The notes under the pieces: model-generated
Databases searched by the model: none
Told to the model about the DNA's origin: nothing
Seen by the model: the letters and a program-made list of their open reading frames with translations, nothing else
Assembly: GCA_019695185.1 (NCBI GenBank)
Contig: JAIBAN010000015.1
Location: 1-64,000 of the forward strand
Source: Blastocatellia bacterium
GTDB taxonomy: Bacteria > Acidobacteriota > Blastocatellia > Chloracidobacteriales > Chloracidobacteriaceae
Length of the DNA stretch: 64,000 nucleotides
Reading direction: 5' to 3'
Translations under genes and position numbers: made by a program
Shown here: one piece after another, positions 17,434 through 27,700 of the stretch
Layout of the letters: each line of letters begins with the position of its first letter
How positions within the stretch are numbered: the stretch's first letter is position 1

Positions 17434-17625
17434 AAAAAACCTGTTCGTGACCTTGTTGAGGTGGTTTGATTTGGTGTTTGGTTGTGTTTTCAAAACGAAC
17501 TGCCACCACACGCGCGAGGTTTGGCCCAAATAGGTTGCTGTGGGTTTGAAGTGCTGCACCAGGCCACAGCAGGGCTGCGTGCAGGTGGTTTTCAGAATTC
17601 CAGAATTCAATTCGGAGGTCAAAAC

Positions 17626-18150
17626 GTGGAATCGCAACAGTACATCATCCGTCCTGCCCGGCTGGAGGAGGCTGCGCTCCTGGCCGCTGCGGAGCGCGAG
17701 ATTGCCAGGGTTCCGGGGCGACTGGCGTCCAGCCCCGATGAGTTAAAAGACGACATGTTCCGCGACAGGATTGCCTTACTTGCCCAACACGATGCGGGAC
17801 TTTGCATTGTGCTTGAAACCGAAGGCGAAATTGTGGGCCATGCCTTTCTGGAGCCACACCGACTGGCGGCGCTCTCTCATGTGGTGTTTCTGACGATTGC
17901 CATTCATGAGGGCCACCAGGGGCGCGGGCTGGGGAAAAAAATGATGGTCCATCTGATTGACTGGGTGCGGTCCCATCCCCGGATTGAGAAGTTTGAACTT
18001 CAGGTCCGGTCGTCAAACGAGCGGGCCATCAGACTGTATCAAAGCCTGGGATTTGTCGAAGAAGGTCGGAAAACCCGGCGGATTAAGTACGGGGCGGATG
18101 ACTATCAGGACGACGTGTATATGGCGCTGTGGGTTGGTTCATTCATCTGA
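17626..18150 (+). CDS. GNAT family N-acetyltransferase
   Basis: A 174-residue acetyltransferase with a GTG start at 17626 following CGGAGGT (17613-17619). It opens YIIRPARLEEAALLAAAEREIARVPG. The core has GEIVGHAFLEPHRLAALSHVVFLTIAIHEGHQGRGLGKKMMVHLIDWV, with the acetyl-CoA loop QGRGLG, and then EKFELQVRSSNERAIRLYQSLGFVEEGRKTRRIKYG, the usual alpha4-beta7 segment. It resembles acetyltransferases that act on amines of small molecules or proteins; the substrate is unknown. Its last 12 bases overlap the 3' end of the convergent Sel1-repeat gene. Confidence 0.9.
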   Translation: MESQQYIIRPARLEEAALLAAAEREIARVPGRLASSPDELKDDMFRDRIALLAQHDAGLCIVLETEGEIVGHAFLEPHRLAALSHVVFLTIAIHEGHQGRGLGKKMMVHLIDWVRSHPRIEKFELQVRSSNERAIRLYQSLGFVEEGRKTRRIKYGADDYQDDVYMALWVGSFI

Positions 18151-19050
18151 CGAAAGCCCCACTGATTCCCGATACTCCGTGGTGTCCGCTCCCATATCCT
18201 CAGCCATGTCAAAAAGCTCCACGGCATATTCAAGGTCCGGTTCGACCCCATCCCCCGTTGCATACATGATGGCGAGGGTGATTGTGGCATTGGGATTACC
18301 AGCATCGGAGGATTTTTCATACCACTCAACCGCTTTCGCCATGTCTTTTTCGCCAAAGCGGCCCGTTGCCAGAAAAGCCCCCATATTGTACATGGCCCGG
18401 TAATGCCCGGCCTCGGCAGCCTTGCGATTGGCCTCAAAACCTGCTTTTTCGTCTTTCGGGACCCCCATGCCGGCGGAATAATGGACATAGAGTTCAAACC
18501 ATGCATTTGAGTTCCCTAAATTGGCCGCTTTGGTTTGGAATTCAAAGGCTTTTGAGGGGTCGGCCTGGGTCCCGAACCCGGCATTGATGATTTGCCCCAA
18601 CATGAACAATGCGTGGTCATCCTGGTCGTTTTCCCCTACCAGCTCACGGAGGTACTGGCAGGCATCGGTTTTTTGTTCCTCTGTGGCTTCATCCCGCAGA
18701 AAATACCAGACTAATTCCACCAGTTTGTGTTTGGCTTTCGGCACCTTGAGTGTGATGGCCTGCCGGAGAGCCTGTTCCGCCGCAGCAAAATCGGGTGGAC
18801 CAAAAGGCGGCTGGGTGAGCCACGAGGCCAACTCCATCCATGCTTCGGAAATACCACACAGTGCCGCCTGCCGGAACGCCACCGGAACCTGTTGCGCCTC
18901 CGCAACCGACAGGATTCCCAACATCATGTCACCCCGTTCGATGTTGTTTTTGGTGTGGCGGGCCCATTGCAGTAATTTCTGGCCGACCTCTTCCCCAGGT
19001 GGTGCAGTCAGCAGTTGTTGGAAGTTTCCAAAATCGGGTATGTATTCCAT
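18139..19050 (-). CDS. Sel1-repeat (TPR-like) protein
   Basis: A 303-residue cytosolic-looking protein with no signal peptide. Its C-terminal two thirds carry Sel1-like repeats: HALFMLGQIINAGFGTQADPSKAFEFQTKAAN, AWFELYVHYSAGMGVPKDEKAGFEANRKAAE, AMYNMGAFLATGRFGEKDMAKAVEWYEKSSD and ATITLAIMYATGDGVEPDLEYAVELFDMAED. These form solenoid scaffolds for protein binding. The tail is acidic. The partner is unknown. It converges with, and overlaps, the GNAT gene and is divergent from the LytTR regulator. Confidence 0.88.
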   Translation of the reverse strand: MEYIPDFGNFQQLLTAPPGEEVGQKLLQWARHTKNNIERGDMMLGILSVAEAQQVPVAFRQAALCGISEAWMELASWLTQPPFGPPDFAAAEQALRQAITLKVPKAKHKLVELVWYFLRDEATEEQKTDACQYLRELVGENDQDDHALFMLGQIINAGFGTQADPSKAFEFQTKAANLGNSNAWFELYVHYSAGMGVPKDEKAGFEANRKAAEAGHYRAMYNMGAFLATGRFGEKDMAKAVEWYEKSSDAGNPNATITLAIMYATGDGVEPDLEYAVELFDMAEDMGADTTEYRESVGLSSDE

Positions 19051-19251
19051 ATGCGTGGCAATTGCCGTAACACAAGGTCCGGGAATGGATGAATCGCTTC
19101 AAATGTATGGTCTTTTCTGTTGGCGTTTTGAGCGAATTGGGTAAACTCTAGCCCAAAGGGCCAGCAATCCACAAACCGAATCATCCGGCCCAACCTTTCC
19201 AATCACCGGTAGTCCGCTCAATCCAAACAGAAATATGTCCGGAGTCGTGTC

Positions 19252-19974
19252 ATGCTCAAAGCCGTGTTGGTTGATGACGAACCTTCCGCCCGCAAATTGT
19301 TGCGCCTGACGTTGCAAACCACCGGGGCGGTGACGGTGGTGGGGGAAGCCGGGTCCGTAGCCGAAGCGGTCACGGTTCTGCAAAACGCCCAACCGGATGT
19401 GGTTTTTCTGGATGTGCAACTGCGCGAGGAAACCGGGTTCGACCTGCTGGACCAGATGGAGCTGAAGTGCCGGGTGGTTTTTGTGACCTCGCACGACCAA
19501 TATGCCGCCCGTGCCTTTGAGGTGAATGCCCTTGATTACCTTATCAAACCTCCGGAACCGGCCCGGTTGAAACAAACCATTCAGCGACTGCACCAGGCCC
19601 AGCCGGTTGGAGCACCTCGAACCGCCGAAAAATTTGCCTATCAGGACCGTCTTTTTCTCAAAATCAACAACCGTTCCGGGTTTCTCAAAATCAGCACCAT
19701 CAAATGTATCCAGGCGGAAGCCTATCTTTCCCGCCTCTGGACCATCACGGCAGCCAACGTGCAAACGAACCTGTCGCTCAAGGATTGGGAGGAGCTTCTG
19801 CCCGAACGCCAGTTTCTGAAAATCCACCGCTCGACAATAGTCAATCTGGAATTTGTGACCGAAGTGGAGGACTGGTCCAACCGGTCCTATCGAATCCACT
19901 TGGCCGGGATGACCGAACCCCAGGTGGTCAGTCGCCGGGTTGCCACTCAGTTGCGGGAACGGTTGCGTCCCTGA
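19252..19974 (+). CDS. LytTR-type response regulator
   Basis: A 240-residue two-domain regulator. Residues 1-120 form a receiver: acidic pair in VLVDDEPSARK, phospho-acceptor Asp54 in VVFLDVQLREETGFDLLDQM, Thr/Ser switch in VFVTSHDQYAARAFEVNALDYLIKPPEPARL with the conserved Lys. Residues 135-238 form a LytTR DNA-binding domain: FLKINNRSGFLKISTIKCIQAEAYLSRLW and ERQFLKIHRSTIVNLEFVTEVE. It probably binds tandem imperfect direct repeats upstream of its targets. ATG at 19252 follows CGGAG. The 3' end overlaps the convergent histidine kinase gene by 47 bp; that kinase is the obvious candidate partner. Confidence 0.95.
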   Translation: MLKAVLVDDEPSARKLLRLTLQTTGAVTVVGEAGSVAEAVTVLQNAQPDVVFLDVQLREETGFDLLDQMELKCRVVFVTSHDQYAARAFEVNALDYLIKPPEPARLKQTIQRLHQAQPVGAPRTAEKFAYQDRLFLKINNRSGFLKISTIKCIQAEAYLSRLWTITAANVQTNLSLKDWEELLPERQFLKIHRSTIVNLEFVTEVEDWSNRSYRIHLAGMTEPQVVSRRVATQLRERLRP

Positions 19975-21370
19975 CCCCGCTCCCTGTCGCAGGCAGTGAT
20001 ACCCAAAAGGTGCTTCCCTGCCCGACAGCGGTTTCCAGCCAAATCCGGCCCTGGTGGGCCAGTACCAATTGTTTGACAATCCAAAGCCCCAGACCGACCG
20101 ACGATTCCCCTGCCGTGGGCCGGGCGCTCAAACGACGGAATTTCTCAAACACATGGTCACAGTCTTCCGGGGTAAAGCCGGGGCCTTCATCCTGGACCGA
20201 AACCAGCACCGCCTGTTTTTCCAGTCGCGCTTTGACCTGAATCGTGGTGTCGAGCGGGGCATACTTGATGGCGTTGCCAATCAGGTTTTCCAGAATTTCC
20301 CGCAAGCGGAGTTCGTCGGCTTCCACCTGAAGGGAAGGTTCAACCTCCCAAACCAGCTTTTGCCCTTTGCTCAGGGCCAGCGGGAGCAACTGCTCTCCCA
20401 AAGCCGAAAACAAGGTTTGCATCGGCACAGGTTTTTTGTGGAGCACCAGTTCGTACTGCTCAATCAGGGCGGTATCAAGGAGTTTGGTAATCAGCGCCAG
20501 CATGTTCTGACTGGCCTGCTCGATTTCATTGAGCAGGTCCTGGCTGTCCAGAACCCAGTCAGGATGGTCCGGGGCTGTTTTCAGTAATCCGGTATAGCCT
20601 TTGATGGTTGCCAGCGGTCCCCGCAGGTCATGGGCGGCGATTTCCAGCAAATCCGATTTGAGTTGATTGGCAACCCGCAATTCTTCGTTTAATTGGACCA
20701 AATCCCGGTTTTTGGCGGCGATGACTGCCGCCTGCGCCTCAATTTCCTTGCGGTTGAGGAAATTGGCCACCCGTGACCGAAGAAGCACCTGTGCCCAGAC
20801 CCAGCCGGAGGCGGTCAACAGCAGACCGAAGAAATACGCCTCTTTCCGGTGGGCCGGCTCCGGGTGAAACCGCGATACGACCACCAGAAAATACAATAAA
20901 TTGACCCAATACAAGTGTCGCCACCACCCCGGCAGGGTAAAACAGGCCGCCAGCCCGAAAACCAGAACGGCAAACGGAAGCGGATTTGCCTGTTGTTGCA
21001 CCTGCACACTGAAAACCACATTCACGCCAATCACAAAAAAACCAATCAGAACGTACATCCAGCGCCGATGAGCCGGAGTCATTTCTCCTGCGGAGGAGAT
21101 GTCGCGGGTCCGCACAAACCAGCCAAACCCAAGCGCTCCCAGCAAAAAAATCAAATGGACGCAAAAAGTCAGCCACGAGGGTTCATAGTGCAGGTTGAAA
21201 ACATTGAGCCAGTTGACAACAACAATCAGCAACAGGTTGGTCATCCCCATAAACGGATTGACCGCTCTGCCTGTCGCATAGTTGCCAAACCATGCCTCCC
21301 GTTCAAATTCCTGGCGGAATGCAGCCGGTATCATAATTGTCGGGTCTCGGAAGATGGCTGTCAGGTGCAT
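19928..21370 (-). CDS. Membrane sensor histidine kinase
   Basis: A 480-residue protein. Residues about 35-200 hold several hydrophobic helices (NLLLIVVVNWLNVF, FCVHLIFLLGALGFGWFV, WMYVLIGFFVIGVNVVFSV, FAVLVFGLAACFTLPGWW, LYWVNLLYFLVVV, AYFFGLLLTASGWVW). A coiled linker leads to HisKA with His247 in LEIAAHDLRGPLATIKGY, then HATPase_c with the N box (LIGNAIKYAP), G1 (DEGPGF) and G2 (VGLGLWIV). It autophosphorylates and passes phosphate to a receiver, probably the convergent LytTR regulator. The start is uncertain: ATG 21370 lies 3 bases from a GGGTTCA array with no ribosome binding site; ATG at 21334 is an alternative. Confidence 0.93.
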   Translation of the reverse strand: MHLTAIFRDPTIMIPAAFRQEFEREAWFGNYATGRAVNPFMGMTNLLLIVVVNWLNVFNLHYEPSWLTFCVHLIFLLGALGFGWFVRTRDISSAGEMTPAHRRWMYVLIGFFVIGVNVVFSVQVQQQANPLPFAVLVFGLAACFTLPGWWRHLYWVNLLYFLVVVSRFHPEPAHRKEAYFFGLLLTASGWVWAQVLLRSRVANFLNRKEIEAQAAVIAAKNRDLVQLNEELRVANQLKSDLLEIAAHDLRGPLATIKGYTGLLKTAPDHPDWVLDSQDLLNEIEQASQNMLALITKLLDTALIEQYELVLHKKPVPMQTLFSALGEQLLPLALSKGQKLVWEVEPSLQVEADELRLREILENLIGNAIKYAPLDTTIQVKARLEKQAVLVSVQDEGPGFTPEDCDHVFEKFRRLSARPTAGESSVGLGLWIVKQLVLAHQGRIWLETAVGQGSTFWVSLPATGSGVRDATVPATEWQPGD

Positions 21371-21373
21371 AAA

Positions 21374-21526
21374 ACCAGGGTTCAGGGTTCAGGGTTCAGG
21401 GTTCAGGGTTCAGGATTCAGGATTCAGGATTCAGGGTTCAGGGTTCAGGGTTCAGGGTTCAGGGTCTTGGGTCTTGGGTTCAGGGTCTTGGGTTCAGGGT
21501 CCAGGGTTCAGGGTCTTCTGAGTGGA
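21374..21526. repeat. Tandem GGGTTCA heptamer array (left arm)
   Basis: About twenty head-to-tail 7-bp units of GGGTTCA with variants GGATTCA, GGTCTTG and GGTCCAG. It starts right at the histidine kinase start codon and runs through its 5' leader. An inverted right arm lies at 21589-21636. Confidence 0.9.
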
Positions 21527-21588
21527 CAATTGAAAATGGCCAATTGACAATTTAATCCAAATTCCATCCCTCAGTTTTCAGTTATTCT

Positions 21589-21636
21589 AAAACCCTGAAC
21601 TCTGAACCCTAGACCCTGAACCCTAGACCCTGAATC
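21589..21636. repeat. Inverted right arm of heptamer element (AACCCTG units)
   Basis: Units of AACCCTG and variants (TAGACCC, GAACTCT) are the reverse complement of the left array at 21374-21526. Together they make a long imperfect inverted repeat around a roughly 60-bp centre. Confidence 0.85.
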
Positions 21637-21779
21637 CTAGCCCCTCCCGCTCATAGTCGCCAGGGACCGTTCATCAGTATTTGGGACCGTTCGTTGGAAA
21701 ATGCTTCATTATCGCAAGACTCCAACTGCACTATCCAGCCCAAAATTCCTTACTTTTCGGGGTTTTGGGGAGCATTTTT

Positions 21780-24700
21780 ATGGTTCGTGGGCGTTTGTCC
21801 GGCGGGGTGTGGGTGTGGGCCTTGTGTCTTTTGTGTCTGGGCCAGATTGGGAGAGGGCTGGTTTCCGGGCAAAGCTTCGGTTTCAACAGGAATGGCTCCC
21901 ACCCGGCCCGGAATTTCAGCCAACCGAACCAAAGTTCCGTTGCCACCTTTACGGTCACAAATTCAAACGATGCGGGAACCGGCTCGTTGCGCCAGGCGAT
22001 GCTGGATGCCAATGCCGCCAGTGAAACACGGGTGCTCATCACCATTCTGCCCCTTTCGCAGCCCATCAATCTGTTGAGTTCCCTGCCAGCCATCAATAAA
22101 CCCATCTTTCAGCTTTACGGGTCCACTTCCAGTCAGGCACAGGTGAAAAGGGCCAGCGGAGCCGCAAATTTTCGAATTTTTACGGTAAATGCCGGTTTAA
22201 CCGCCTGTGATTTCCGCTTTTTGACGATTGCAGGCGGTTCCGCCCCCGGTTCCGGCGGGGCGATTGAAAGCGCCAGCCGCCTCATCCTGCAAGATTGCCT
22301 GCTGAACGGCAATGCGGCTGCCGATTCAGGCGGTGCCATCAGTCTGACCGGAGGTTCGGCCACGCTGCAAAACTGCACTTTCAGCAATAACACGGCTGCC
22401 AGTTTCGGCGGGGCGTTGCGCGTCACCGGCGGCGCTTCCCTGACGATGACGGACTGCACCGTCACCGGCAACAGTGCCACCAACGGCGGCGGAATCAGTG
22501 TTGCAGGTTCAACCCTCAGCCTGCTTCAGTCATGTGTAGGAACCAACACCGCCAGCGTCTGGGGCGGCGGGGTGTATGTGGATTCCTCGGTGACGACGGT
22601 GACCAACTGCACCATTTCCGGCAACCAGGCACAGGGAAATTCCTTTTTCGGGGGATACGGCGGAGGAATTCTCAACCTCAATTCAACCTCCTGTACCATT
22701 TCACATTGCACCATTGTCAATAACACGCTTTCCACCACGGGAGCCACCCCCAAAGGCGGAGCCGTGGCAACCATCACTTCCAGCGCCGGGCCAAACGCCA
22801 CCACCACCCTCACCAACACCATTTTGGGAAGCAACAGCCTGCCCAACCTCGGCACATTGAATGTTCTTGGGCAGGGTAACACTCCCGTGGTGACTTCAAC
22901 CGGAAATAATCTCTCCGCCGATGACGGGAGCGGCTTGTTGAATCAGCCGGGCGACCTGCTCAACTCCAACCCCAAATTGGGCAGTCTCAGTTCAATTTCA
23001 GGCTCCACGCAATTCTATCCGCTTTTGTCCGGCAGTCCCGCCATAGATGCCGGAAACAGTCAAGTCAGCGGGCTTCCCACCAGTGACCAGCGGGGATACA
23101 GCCGCCCTCCAGGCAACGCCCCCGACATCGGGTCCTGCGAAGTCAGACATTTGGTGGTCACCAGTGCCAATGACAATGGCAGCGGAACCTTGCGCGCAAC
23201 CCTCACCGAAGCCAACACCACGGTTGAACCGGAAACCATCTTGTTTTCGCTGCCGACCGGCCAGCAAACCATTACGATTCTCAGCGCCCTGCCAGCCATA
23301 ACCGGAGAAGTCACCCTTTCCGGACCCGGAGCCGACAAGCTGACGGTTCAGCCAGGAGCCGGTGCCAATTGCCGGATTTTCTCCATTGCCACCGGTTTAA
23401 GCAACGTCACCATTGCGGGACTTTCCATTTCCGGGGGTAACATTTCCGGGGCTTTCGGCGGCGGGGTGGAAGCTAACAGTCCCTTGCAACTGCTCAACTG
23501 TACGTTGTCCAACAACCAGTCCGGCGGCAGCAATGGCGGCGGCGGCGGGCTGTATCTGGCGGCTCAGGGAATCGTTTCCGGCTGCACCTTTGTCAATAAT
23601 TCAGCCAGCGTGGGAGGGGGAATTTATTTTAACGGAAGCTCCGGTGTCACGCTCACAGTGTCAAATTGCACGCTGACCGGCAACACGGCTACGGGCGGCG
23701 GGTTCCTTGGAGCACTTGGCGGAGGAATTCTGAACGCCAGTTTTGCAAGCGGTCCGGCCACGCTTTCCCTGACCAACTGCACGTTGGTGAACAACTCCGC
23801 ACCGGGCGGAAAAGGCGGAGCCCTGCTCACCGGGGCATTCAACCTCAACAACAATGCCGGTTCCACCTTGCAAAACAATATTTTGGCCGGAAACAGCCCG
23901 ACCACCCTGGAACTCCTGGGCCTCAACGGCAACCAGCCCAGCATTCAATCTGCGGGGGGAAATCTGTCTGATGGAACCGGGAATGGCTTTTTAACCGCAT
24001 CGGGTGACCAAACCAACACCAATCCGGGCCTCAGCAATTCCGGGCAGTTTGGCAGTCCGACGCCGGTTTATGGGTTGCTCCCCGGCAGTGCCGCCATCAA
24101 TGCCGGACTTTCCACCGGAGCGCCAACCACCGACCAGCGCGGGTTTGGACGGGTCGGCAACGTTGATTGCGGGGCCTTTGAATCACAAGGTTTTACCGTC
24201 ACCATTACCGGCGGGAACAACCAGTCCACGGTTCCCGGCAGCGCTTTTCCCCAACCTCTGAATGTTACGGTCAGCGCCTCCAACAATGAACCCGTGGAAG
24301 GCGGACGACTCTTCTTTACCTTTCCAGTCAGCGGAGCCAGTGCCTCGATTGCGGTGAATCCGGTGACCATTCCGGCCAATGGGCAGGTTTCGAGCGGAAC
24401 CGTGATTGCCAATTCCAGCGCCGGAACCTATCAGGTCAGCGCCGCTGCCACCGGCGTCCTGTCTCCGGCGGTGCTGACCCTCAGCAACAGCCCGCTGATT
24501 TTGAATGTGCAACCCAGCGGCGGCTCCCTGGTGGCTGGTTTTGCCACGTCTGTCACCTGGACCAATGCCGGTTATTCCGGGAATGTGAACCTGGCGCTTT
24601 CGACCGACAGCGGAGCGACTTTTCCGTTGATGATTGCCACCGACCTGACCAATGCGGGCAGCTATTCCTGGAATGTTCCGAACCTGGCGACCTCCCAGGC

Positions 24701-27700
24701 CCGAATCCGGGTACAGGATGCCGCAACCGGAACCCCCACCGGCATTTCCGCAGCGGATTTTACAATTGGGTCGATTTCCAACGTCCAGCCCAGCGGCGAT
24801 ACCTTTTCAGCCGGAGCCGGCACCGTCATTTCCTGGGTGAATCCCACAGGCTTTTCCGGCAATGTGGACCTCTTGCTTTCAACCGACGGAGGCGCGACGT
24901 TTCCAACCTTGATTGCCGGCAATCTTGCCAACAGCGGCAGTTACGGCTGGACAATCCCGCTCGTTCAAACCAATCAGGGCAAAATTCGGGTTCAATCCAG
25001 CACCAACCCGGTGTTGCAGGCGGAATCAGCCAACAGCTTCGGCATTGTCTTTTTCACGAATGTGCAGCCCAGCGGCACCCTGTTGCCGGTTCCCGGTTCA
25101 ACCACCATTTCCTGGACCAGTCCAAACGGATTTGGCGGAAATGTGGACCTGCTTTTTTCCGCTGACGGCGGGGCGACGTTCCCCCAAACCATTGCCCAAA
25201 ATCTCACCAACACCGGCAGTTATGTCTGGACCTTGCCGTTGGCCCCGACCACTCAAGGCCGGGTTTTGGTTCAGGTGGCCGGAGATGCCAGCCGGAACGG
25301 GGTTTCCGCCCAGAATCTCACCCTTCAGGCCAGCGGCCCCGTGATTACCAATGTTCAGCCCACAGCCGGACGGTTGCAGGCCGGGAGCCAGACCACCATT
25401 CGCTGGACGAATAACTTCGGGTTTGCGGCTGCGGTGACATTGGAATTCTCAGCCAATGGCGGGACAAGCTGGTCCCCGATTGTGACCAATCTGGCCAATC
25501 CGACCGCCCAGGGTTCCTACACCTGGACGGTCCCCAATGTTTCCAGTGCAACCTGCCGGGTCCGGGTGCGGGAAACCGTGCTGGGAACCCCCAGCGGCCA
25601 ATCAGCCACGAGCTTTGCCATCAACACCACCACCGCCACCATCACCAATGTCGAGCCGAGTTTCGGCATTTTCGCCGTGGGAAGCACCACCGCCATCACC
25701 TGGCTGAATGCCAACGGTTTTGCCAATCCGGTCAACCTGGCTTTGATTGCGGATGACAGTTCCTTTACCCCGGTTACGATTGCCACCAACGTCCCAAACA
25801 GTGGAGCAAATGGAACCTACCTGTGGACCGTTCCCAACCTCTCGACCACTCGTGCAAGAATTCGGGTGTCCGATGCAACCTTTCCGCCGCGTAACACCAC
25901 ATCGTCCGCCAGTTTTACAATTCAGCCGCTGTGCTCAGGGGGCACCGTCACCCTGAGTGGAACCACGGCACTGCCGCCGGGTGCCACTCTCAATCTGAAT
26001 GCGACCGTCACCGGCGGCTCAGGAAATTATCAATTTTCCTGGAGGAAACAGGACTCAGCCCGGGTTTTGTCCACTTCCGCCAGCCTGACGATTGCAACGG
26101 TGACCCAAACCGACAGCGGAACTTATGCCGTGACGGTCAACGACCTCGACAACGGATGCAGTCTGTTTGGGCAGACCACCGTTGCACTGCAAGTGAATGA
26201 AGGCCCAGGCAGTTTTTCCTACACAGTCACCGGAACCACCTATCCCGGAGCCCAGCCGGTCAACCCGCCTCCGGCTCCGGCAGTTGATACCAGCACGTAC
26301 ACGACCTTTGGGATTTCGGGAACCTTGCAAAACAACAGCGGCCTGGTCTATCAGTCGCTCTTTTTCGAAATCACCCAGTTGAATGTCACAAACCCCGACC
26401 CGCAACGCCCCTACTGGGTGGACAACCGTTCCAGCGGGACCGGGGGAACCGGTTCACGAGTGACGGTGGCCGGGGTTCCTTTGGCTGGCAATGGTTCCAC
26501 CCCGGTTACCTTCAATGTGGCGGTTGATGCCACCAATCGCCGGACGTTTTCTCTGGTTGCCAATCTCTATGGAGCCACCGGCACCTCATCCGTTCAGCAA
26601 AAACTGGGCAGCTTTCTCATTGAAGGACAACCCGTCAGAAAATCAGCCCCGTCAGCAAAGCCTGAAATCAACCTGGGGACCGTCACGGAATTGACCTCCG
26701 GCGAGACGCCCTTTGTGACCGGGGCGGGAATCCAGGCAAATCCCGTGATAGCGGTTGACCGCAAGGAAAACCGCCGGATGGCCGTCAGTTGTACCAATTT
26801 TGCCACCGGCCAAATCTCAGTGAAATGTACCGAGGATGGGCAAACCTGGAGGGAAATGCTGTTGCCCGGAACGGTGGGGGGAATCACCTACCAACAGGCA
26901 TTTGACCCCGCCCTGGCCTACGACGGCAATGGGAATCTGACGGTGGCCTATTGTCTGGCGAATGCCGAGGACAATGCCTGTGCCGTGGTTTCAGCCACCA
27001 AACTGCTTGACCGCCTTTCGTTTAACCCGCCCACCATACTGACCGCAGTTGCCCCTGGTGACCGGGTTTTCGTCAAACGAACCACGCTTGACTCCGTTGG
27101 CTCCCGAAACGTGGTGGTTTGGGAAGAACGCACCCCAACCGGCGGGCGCATCAGGTTGGCTGACTCCCAAAGCAAATTTCCCCTCACCCTCGCCCAGGGT
27201 GCCCTGTCCCAGCCAACCCTGACTTTGGGACCGGAGGGCCGCACCTATGTTGGTTGGTTGGAGACCTCCACCGGAAATCTGTTTTGTGCCACAAGCCAAG
27301 ACGGGCTTACGTTTGGCGCTCCGATTCTGCTTGCCAAAACCGGAATGGGAGCCGGACGGACCATCCCCGCATTGGCTGATGTTCCGGTGCTTGCCGGCCT
27401 GCAACTGAAAGCCGACCCCCTCCAACCGGGCACGGTTTACGCTGTCCTGGTTGATGCCGGAGCCAGCCTGGACGTGTGGCTGACACGTTCCACGACGGCG
27501 GGAGCCAGTTGGGAGACCCGCCGGAACGTCAATGATGATACGGCTGAGGGTGACCAATTCAACCCGGCCTTGGCCGTTGCCCCGGACAGGAAAGAAATCG
27601 CCGTCAGTTTTTCTGACACCCGACTGGATGGAACCCGCCAGACCGTCAACCAATTTCTGGCTCGTTCAACCAACGGGGGCGTGAGCTTTCTGCCGAATGA

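Larger units (their letters stand above)
21371..21779. other. Divergent region holding a heptamer-armed element
   Basis: The 409-bp gap between the histidine kinase (-) and the giant beta-helix gene (+) is mostly repeat. A left GGGTTCA array (21374-21526) is followed by an A/T-rich centre with ATTGACAATTT-like words and then the right arm. The last 140 bases, including GGGGAG ahead of the ATG at 21780, are unique. Promoters for both genes must lie within or next to the repeats. Confidence 0.6.

Noticed and set aside
7529-21636. Insertion sequences as source of the repeats
   Set aside because: No transposase frame is present in or near any of the repeat elements; if mobile they must be helped from elsewhere.
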